A stretch of DNA of 64,000 nucleotides from NCBI GenBank assembly GCA_022414725.1, contig CM039462.1, forward strand, positions 41,770,857 to 41,834,856, written 5' to 3'. The DNA comes from Microglena sp. YARC (Eukaryota > Chlorophyta > Chlorophyceae > Chlamydomonadales > Chlamydomonadaceae). Below are positions 55,871-64,000 of the stretch, piece after piece. Made by a program: the position numbers and the translations under genes. The first letter of the stretch is position 1, and the number at the start of each line of letters is the position of its first letter. The notes beneath the pieces are model-generated. The model did no database searches. It was not told where the DNA came from and worked only from the letters and a program-made list of their open reading frames with translations.

Positions 55871-57890
55871 AAATATACCACACCACCCACCATACACACA
55901 CAATACACACCATACACCACCATACATCCCTCACACCCCCAACCCCAACCCACACCTCATATGCCACACCCCACATCCAACACCCCAAACGCCGCACCCC
56001 ACACCCCTCTGTGCCCCACACACCACACCAAACACCCCCACCCATATCTCCACACCCCACACCCCCCACTCCCAACTCCCAACAACCATAACCCACACCC
56101 CACATCCATACGCTCCAACCTACACCACAAACCCATACGCCTCATCCTAAATCCCCACGCCCACACCCCATACACCGCCACCCCACACCAACACCCCACA
56201 CCCCACACCCCATCCCAACACCTCTACGCCGCACCGCACACCCCACACCCACATCCCATACGCTCCAACCTACACCCACCCCATCGCCCCATCCTAAATC
56301 CCACGCCCCACACCCCATACACCGACCCACACCCACACCCAACATTCCACACCACACCCCACTCCAACACCTCATACGCCCACCCGCACACCCCACACCC
56401 CACATTCCCAACGCCGCACCCCATTTCCCCACACCATCACCCCACACCCCACACCCTTTCTACCCACACCCAAACCCAGTTACACCACACACAACACACC
56501 AAACCCCCCATACCACACCCCGGCATCCGACATTCCCACACCCTGCACCACCACACCCGCATCCCTAACCCTACACCCTACACCCACACCCCGCAACCCC
56601 ACACCCCACACCATATGGCAACCTTACAATCCCGCATCCCACACCACATCTCACACCTCACACCCTACACCCATCACCAAACCCCAAACCTATCACCCAA
56701 CACCCTACACCCACACCTTTTTAGCCGGATCACACCTCACACCCACACCCGTAGCCCGCTCCCACACCTCACACCTCACACCCCACACCCGCCATACCCA
56801 CACAGTCACCACACCCCACTCCTCAACACCTACACTCCACGCCACACACTCCATACCCCACATACACCCTCAACCCATCCCCCCTTCCACACCACACACC
56901 GCACACACCGCACCCCATGACCCTCGCACACCGAACACCCCAACTAATTTACACATCCCATACACCGCATACACAACAGAACACAAACCACATACCACCC
57001 ACCACGCACCACTCACCACACACCACACACCACACATGTGACATCTCACGCTCCCCATATTGATCACTACGTTTCCCCCATTGGTTACAACAACCACACA
57101 CCCACGACCACATCCCACACACACTCCACACTCTTCCACCCCCACAACCCCCCACAACACACAACCACGCCACATCCCGCACATCTCACACACCACACAC
57201 ACACCATATACCCACACCCACATACCACAACCTACAATCCCGTACCCCACATGCCAATCTCCCGCACACCCACACTCCACAGCCTACACTTCCCCACGCG
57301 ACTCCACAACCCCCACACACCAGAACCCCAAACACCCCTACCCACTACTCACAACCCAAAACCCACAATCCACACAACGTACCCCTACACCACAACCAAT
57401 CCATCACCGCACTGCACACCCTGCACCTTTACACCCCACACCACAGCACCCACGCACACACCAAGCAGCCCCACACAGCCACACACCACACCACATTACA
57501 CAAACCACACCACGCCACGCCACGCTACGCCACACCACAGCGCTCCACGCCACGCCACGCCACGCCACACTACACTACACTAAACAACACAACACAACAC
57601 AACACACAACCTACGCCCCTCACGCCCCACACGCAACGGCTCCCACAACCCACACCCTACACCCCACACCCCGAGATGCAACACACCATACACCACAACA
57701 CAACTATCATAAACAACATACACCAGTGCCACACACCATCACGAACACCACACAACACAAACCACAAATCACCACACACCACCAACACTTTCACACACCA
57801 CACCACACACACACATGCCACCATAAACACCACACACCACCACTCCACAAACAGCACAACACACAAACAGCCCCCCATAATCACAATATT
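55870..57890. repeat. Satellite unit 1 of gene D intron 2 (left of gap)
   Basis: CACACCCCACACC satellite with landmarks CATATGGCAACCTTAC (56614), TCCCCCATTGGTTACAAC (57073) and CACGCCACGCCACGC (57546). The same landmarks in the same order follow the gap at 58,949-60,440. Confidence 0.9.
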
Positions 57891-57894
57891 TGCA

Positions 57895-57948
57895 TGGATT
57901 GTTACCTTTTATGTACAATGCAAGCGCTGCAGCAAGAATAGCTGGACT
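57895..57948 (+). pseudogene. Extra AP2 exon-3 copy cut by the gap
   Basis: TTTGCATGGATTGTTACC, then GCAAGCGCTG and AGCAAGAATAGCTGGACT, matching the copy at 60449. The acceptor AG is lost (GCATGG). Confidence 0.65.
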
Positions 57949-58948
57949 NNNNNNNNNNNNNNNNNNNNNNNNNNNNNNNNNNNNNNNNNNNNNNNNNNNN
58001 NNNNNNNNNNNNNNNNNNNNNNNNNNNNNNNNNNNNNNNNNNNNNNNNNNNNNNNNNNNNNNNNNNNNNNNNNNNNNNNNNNNNNNNNNNNNNNNNNNNN
58101 NNNNNNNNNNNNNNNNNNNNNNNNNNNNNNNNNNNNNNNNNNNNNNNNNNNNNNNNNNNNNNNNNNNNNNNNNNNNNNNNNNNNNNNNNNNNNNNNNNNN
58201 NNNNNNNNNNNNNNNNNNNNNNNNNNNNNNNNNNNNNNNNNNNNNNNNNNNNNNNNNNNNNNNNNNNNNNNNNNNNNNNNNNNNNNNNNNNNNNNNNNNN
58301 NNNNNNNNNNNNNNNNNNNNNNNNNNNNNNNNNNNNNNNNNNNNNNNNNNNNNNNNNNNNNNNNNNNNNNNNNNNNNNNNNNNNNNNNNNNNNNNNNNNN
58401 NNNNNNNNNNNNNNNNNNNNNNNNNNNNNNNNNNNNNNNNNNNNNNNNNNNNNNNNNNNNNNNNNNNNNNNNNNNNNNNNNNNNNNNNNNNNNNNNNNNN
58501 NNNNNNNNNNNNNNNNNNNNNNNNNNNNNNNNNNNNNNNNNNNNNNNNNNNNNNNNNNNNNNNNNNNNNNNNNNNNNNNNNNNNNNNNNNNNNNNNNNNN
58601 NNNNNNNNNNNNNNNNNNNNNNNNNNNNNNNNNNNNNNNNNNNNNNNNNNNNNNNNNNNNNNNNNNNNNNNNNNNNNNNNNNNNNNNNNNNNNNNNNNNN
58701 NNNNNNNNNNNNNNNNNNNNNNNNNNNNNNNNNNNNNNNNNNNNNNNNNNNNNNNNNNNNNNNNNNNNNNNNNNNNNNNNNNNNNNNNNNNNNNNNNNNN
58801 NNNNNNNNNNNNNNNNNNNNNNNNNNNNNNNNNNNNNNNNNNNNNNNNNNNNNNNNNNNNNNNNNNNNNNNNNNNNNNNNNNNNNNNNNNNNNNNNNNNN
58901 NNNNNNNNNNNNNNNNNNNNNNNNNNNNNNNNNNNNNNNNNNNNNNNN
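57949..58948. other. Assembly gap of exactly 1,000 N
   Basis: One thousand N. The round number suggests a placeholder rather than a measured length. Confidence 1.
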
Positions 58949-60440
58949 CGCATCTCGTAACCACACCGTACACCCCACACCCTCTGCAGCCCCACACCCG
59001 CACAAACCCATGCCAACCTTACATCTCGCATCCCACACCTCCACATCTCAGTCAACCTCATCCACTCCTAACACCTATCACTCCAACACCCTAAAATGCC
59101 TATCACCAACACCCTTACACCCACACGCGTTGTTAGCCCGGATCCCACACCGCCTCACACCCTCTCACGGAGGCTCCGCATCCCACCACCTCACACGCCA
59201 CACCCCACACCCCATAACCCAACACAGTCACACTACCCCACTCCTTCACACCCTACAGGCGTCCACCCCACACACTACCATTACCCGTACGATCAAGCCC
59301 CTCAACCCACTCCCCTCCCACACCCACCCACAGGCCACGCACACACCGCCACCCATGACCCTCGCTTACACCTCTCATGACAACAGGCTTTCGCATGGCC
59401 CAACGTAATTTGACCAGGATCCAAAGCATGGAATATCAGCCTCGGCATGACAGCTAATATGCAGAAACCGACAAACCACAGGCATACACCCGAGCCATTC
59501 GCAGCCAGCTCACCCTTACACTCACCTACACCAACACATGATGTCGAATCTGGTCACGCTCCCCAAACTGGATCAAAGCTGACGTTTCCGCCAATTGGTT
59601 ACGAACCACACCACACACCCACGCCACATCCACACCACACTCACACTCTCTCACCCCCACAACCCCCCACAACACACACCACCACATTGCCCCACCATCT
59701 CACACACACACACAACCCCATATACCCACACCCCAGCCTACCCACAACCCACATCGCCGTACCCATTGGCCAATCTCCCCACACCCACACCTCCACAGTG
59801 CCTACACTTCCACACGCGTGACTTCCCACCACCCCACTACACCAGCAACCCAAACACCCCAGCCACCACCTACTCAAAACCCAACACAATCCCAACAACA
59901 CCGTACCCCATTACCAGCACAACCCATCCCATCACCCGCACTGCACACCCTGCACCTCTTACACCCCACACCAACCCAGGCACCCGCCGCAACCACACCA
60001 AGCAGTCCCCCACAAGCGCACACACCACCCACATTACACCACATCTCACACCACGCCACGCCACGCTACGCCACACCACAGCGCTCCACGCCACGCCACG
60101 CCACGCCACGACTGACACTAACATCTAAACAACACAACACAACACAAACACACAACCTACGCCCCTCACGCCCCACTAACGCAACGGCTCCCACAAACCC
60201 ACACCCTACAACCCCACACCCGAATGTCAACACAACCATACACCACCACACAACTCATCATAAACAACAATACACCAGTGCACACCACACACCGAACACC
60301 ACACAACACAAAACCACAAATCACACACGACCACCACACTTTCACACACCACACCCAACACACACCACATGCCACATAAACCCACCACACACCACCACTC
60401 CACCAAACAGCAGACACACAACAGCCCCCATACATCAACA
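58949..60440. repeat. Satellite unit 2 of gene D intron 2 (right of gap)
   Basis: Repeats the 56.55-57.94 kb sequence with many single-base indels, including the CAACCTACGCCCCTCACGCC and AACGGCTCCCACAA segments. Confidence 0.9.
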
Positions 60441-60448
60441 ATTTTGCA

Positions 60449-60581
60449 TGGAGTTACCTTTTATGTAACAATTGCAAGCGCTGGCAGCAAGAATAGCTGG
60501 ACTACTCCATTTTCCCGGTCGCTAAAGTTGTCTTGGAAATTTCCATAGAAGCTGCCGGCAGGAATGGATTATGATAGAGCC
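60449..60581 (+). pseudogene. Extra decayed AP2 exon-3 copy in gene D intron 2
   Basis: ATTTTGCATGGAGTTACC, GCAAGCGCTGGCAGCAAG, then TTTCCATAGAAGCTGCCGGC and GGATTATGATAGAGCC align with exon 3. Acceptor AG lost and several indels. Confidence 0.7.
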
Positions 60582-60589
60582 CTTTCCCC

Positions 60590-62720
60590 ACGCCCCGCCC
60601 CTATCCGCTGACCCCCCCACGCCTCTTGCCCCCGCCCCACCACCCACCACCAAGCCCCAATGGCCCCCCTTGACCAATAACCCTTTCCCGCGCCCCACCC
60701 CCAGATGCCACTTGACCATGCCCCACCACCCACCACCCAGTCCCCATGCTTCTGTACCACTTCCTTCCCCCCCGCCCACCGCCCACGCCTCCTACCCCAC
60801 CCTCCACCCCCCTTGCCCCACGCACGACCACCACTACCCAGCCCAAGCCCCCACCCCGATGCCCCTTGACCCACTCCTTTTCCCCACGCCCCAAAGCCCT
60901 ACCCCGACCCCCCCACTCCCTTTCCCCACGCCCACCACCTCCACACAAGCCCCTAGCCGCTTGACCCACTCGGCATCTTACCCTTGCTCTCTCTCCTCTA
61001 TGCCCTTGCCCCCCCCCAAACCACCACCCATCACCCACCAAACGAGCCCCTATGCCCCTTGCACCCCACCCTCCACACATCACACACCTCCAATGCACAC
61101 CCTACACACTACCACACCACGAAATAACCCACCACCCACCAACTTCTACACACTACGTACCACACCCACCGCTACACCCAGCCACCCTCCGCCCATGCTC
61201 TGCCTCCCCCACCCTCCCCAACCCTCTACCACACCATACCATACAGACCAAACACACCCAGACACAACACAACACACATTCCACAAGCCACAACCCCACA
61301 CAAACACATCACACACCATTGCACACACACCACAAACCACACATTCCCAACATCACACCACGGCCTCCCTTTCACCCACACAACCCACACCACACCAGCA
61401 TCCTACCCCTCCCCACATCCCTTACCTCCCCAAACTCCACAACGCACACCCCACAGCCCCCATAAACCACTATCCACAAACCATCTATCATACCCGCCGT
61501 ATGTCACCCTCCACACCCCAAACAACACACATCAAAACCCACGACACCAAACCACACCACACCACACCACAACCACACACCCTGCCCCCACCCACACACC
61601 CCACGCCCCCTCACCCTCCATCCCTCATCTTCCACCCCAACAGCCCTCCCACCCCACCACACACCCCACACACAACGCGCTCCACAACCCCCTCACCCCC
61701 ACACCCACACCCACACCCCACCCCACTCCACCCCGTACCCTCCACCCCACGGCCCCCACACAACCCACACATGTACACCGTGCACCCACCAACCCCCTTT
61801 CCACACCCCACAGCCTGACACCCCACACCACACACACCACACCACACGGCTGTGACAACCATCTCACAGCCCTGACCACCCCAGGCACACCGCCACCCAA
61901 CACCTGCCACCCCAATACCCCACACCCCACACATCAAACACCCCACACCAACCCCCCACTCCCCACACCCCTCAACTCACCCCCCCTTGCCCCAAATGTA
62001 CACCCCCATCCCCCACCCCCAACCCACATCCATCTGCCCCCTATACCACGCACCTCCCCAGGCCCCCCTCCCCCCCCCCCCCCCCCTACACACACACAAA
62101 CACACACACACACACACAGCCCCCCCCCCCCCCCCACACACACACAACAACCCATACCCCCTACCCCACACACCCCCACACACCCCACACCTACTGCCCC
62201 CACTCTAGGACCCCCCACCCCGCCAAACCCCACACACCGCACACCCTACACCACAACCCCCCCGCCAAAACATCACACGCCACACAGCAAACCCCACAAA
62301 CCATGCCCCGCCCCACACCCCACAAACCGCACCCCACAGCTCTCGCACCACACGGCCCCCACACCCCATACCCCACACCCCCACAAACCACACAAACCAC
62401 ACCCCTCACCTAACGGACCCACACCCCACACCCCAAATACCACACACCACGCAACACACATCACACTATGCACAACGTACACCACCATACACTGCACACT
62501 GCACACCACAAATCACCACACACAACCACACCATCACACACCACACACAATACACACCACACGCCACCATAAACCACCACACACCACCACTCACCAAACA
62601 CCACCACACACCACACACCCACACACCACACCACCACAATCCCTCACAACCCTCACAACCCACATTGCACCAAATACTACCCGCACACCACAGATAACAA
62701 ATTACAACCACCAACCTCAA
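60590..62720. repeat. Satellite unit 3 of gene D intron 2 (S1 then S2)
   Basis: S1-type CTTTTCCCCACGCCCC to about 61060, then S2-type CACACC. Order and landmarks match gene C 37.9-41.0 kb. Ends with ACCACAATTCATGACTATAC directly before exon 3, as in B and C. Confidence 0.9.
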
Positions 62721-62797
62721 AACACAAACCACAATTCATGACTATACGTCGCAGCGGGAGCATCACGGAACATAATGTCTCATCACAATATTTTCAG

Positions 62798-62943
62798 GGG
62801 AGTTAGGTTCAATGTACAAGACAACCGCTGGCAGACATTTATAACCTCGACTGTAACATCCTGCCGTAAAGTTTACCTTGGTAAATTCCATGCGGAAGCT
62901 GAGGCAGGGATGTGTTAGTGATAGAGCCGCTCATTGCCATTGG
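62798..62943 (+). pseudogene. Gene D exon 3: second AP2 domain, frameshifted
   Basis: Acceptor CAATATTTTCAG. GVRFNVQDNRWQTFITS, CRKVYLGKFHAEAEAGM are readable, then single extra bases near 62918 and 62931 break the frame before DRAA and IAIG. 146 nt against 144. Confidence 0.78.
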
Positions 62944-63592
62944 TAGGTATGTCTCATAACTTCCTTGAGACTGTTTTTGAAACATGTTCCATGCAGTACA
63001 CCAGAGCATACATATACTTGCATCTCTTGAGTTTGTTAAGCATAATTATTCTGGAATGCATATGCATTGGATATGTCTGCTCTGGCTTCCAATCAAAATG
63101 TGGCCAAGAATGACACAAACACGAATTTGAGGTTCATAAAATCAAATAAAATCCAAATAACTATAAGGTTGTACACGATTATGTAGGAACACGATCATGG
63201 GAATGTTGTCATGTGGCGCCATGAGAAACGTTTTATGATTGCCCACAGAAAAATACGGATGTTGACGTTTGTTTGCAAATGACAGATTGACAGTATACAA
63301 CTTGTGCAATGTCTAGCTCCTTGACCTGCAGTTTGGAAACCACATTGTGTTCTCGTTCTTGTTCTTGTTCTTCTTGATGTTGATCTTGTTAACCCCAGGG
63401 GACAAATGGTACCCAGGGGACAAACCCCAGAGGGCTAAAACCATAGGGAAAACCCACTTTCAGATTTGAAAAAATAATCACCGTCTCATTCCTGTTCTTC
63501 TTCTTCTTGTTAACCCCAGGGGACAAATGGAACCTCTACATACTCTGATATTTCATAATATTAATATTCTCCACCTCCAATTCTGACAATAG

Positions 63593-63776
63593 GAGGCCAG
63601 ATGAGGATCTCAACTTTCTGGACAGAAGGGCTGAATCCGAATCCCTGATTGACGACAAGCTGTTGGTGAAATTATTTGGCACCACTGAAAAGGAACAGAT
63701 CCAGGCCTTAGTACTGCAATATCAGCAGCATCGGCAAGGGAGCCGCAAAGTAAAAGCGCAGGTGAAGAATTTGCAG
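63593..63776 (+). CDS. Gene D exon 4: end of second AP2 domain plus polar segment
   Basis: 184 nt between CTGACAATAG and GTATGTTAG. It reads [51 protein letters not shown]. Open; same length as A and B. Confidence 0.8.
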
Positions 63777-64000
63777 GTATGTTAGACTGACTCTGAGATT
63801 TCTTGCATATAAATAGTAATTGTGTATACGAGTGTTTGGGAGGATAGTTTACATTTGTTTACAAGTTCCTGGGAGCAAAGTACTTATTTTCCCTTTCATT
63901 CTGTTATTAGGAAATGTCTTCACCATGACTCTTATCCCAGATGAGGCTATGGTAAGGATAGGGTTGCTTTGTACTTTTGGTAGATATCCATGTGCTTATA

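Larger units (their letters stand above)
49970..63776 (+). pseudogene. Gene D: two-AP2-domain gene copy, partial at right edge
   Basis: Exons 51757-51935, 53349-53504, 62798-62943 and 63593-63776. Exons 1, 2 and 4 are open; exon 3 has single-base insertions that break the frame. The exon 2-3 intron is about 9.3 kb, the largest of the four, and includes an inserted 1.5-kb block, a 1,000-base gap and two decayed AP2 exon copies. Because the surrounding sequence is full of small indels, the frameshifts may be assembly errors. Exon 5 and later lie outside the window. Confidence 0.6.

Noticed and set aside
57676..59094. Long open frames across 57.7-59.1 kb
   Set aside because: They run through 1,000 N and satellite; no real sequence supports them.

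Overview
The window is eukaryotic nuclear DNA. It has spliced genes with GT/AG introns in consistent phases, large microsatellite and satellite tracts, LINE, SINE and MITE copies, and one exactly 1,000-base assembly gap. The best-supported genes encode proteins with two plant-type AP2 DNA-binding domains. That points to the green lineage, perhaps a repeat-rich green alga, but the species cannot be read from this sequence.

The window is built around four paralogous copies of one two-AP2 gene: A (minus, about 10166 down to 1311 and probably beyond the left edge), B (plus, 10942 to about 29072), C (plus, 34.8 to 48.4 kb) and D (plus, about 50.0 kb to beyond the right edge). Exon 1 carries most of the first AP2 domain. 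Exon 2 completes it and carries the linker and the first residues of the second AP2 domain. Exon 3 carries most of the second domain. Exon 4 completes it and adds a polar, helix-prone segment. Exon 5 (119 nt), a CAA-repeat stretch and a 62-nt exon follow. The phases of exons 1-5 agree across junctions, and the joined residues rebuild the AP2 landmarks (EEAARAVDR + ILYKLG..AMNF; AYR + [12 protein letters not shown] + RPDEDLNF). A and B are head to head around a palindrome centred near 10.55 kb. C and D are direct repeats about 15.2 kb apart. Copy A is open in every recognised exon. B, C and D carry frameshifts, stops or lost splice sites.

The most unusual feature is the intron between exons 2 and 3, which splits the second AP2 domain after its first two or three residues. 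In every copy it is filled with strand-asymmetric satellite that is C-rich on the sense strand, and its length runs from about 2.2 kb (A) through 3.6 (B) and 4.3 (C) to about 9.3 kb (D). In C and D the satellite has carried extra, decayed copies of the AP2 exon, so intron and exon amplified together. Comparing paralogous introns gives natural filled and empty sites for several mobile elements: a tRNA-derived SINE and a MITE in gene A, and a 5-kb element with terminal inverted repeats in gene B.

The 3' ends differ. B ends in a long exon with a 126-bp coding repeat. C ends in a coiled-coil, Gln/Pro-rich series of exons with two in-frame stops. The 29-35 kb interval is intergenic and rich in transposable elements: hAT-like MITEs with 8-bp target duplications and two 5'-truncated LINE 3' ends. 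Most long open frames elsewhere come from satellites and are not genes.
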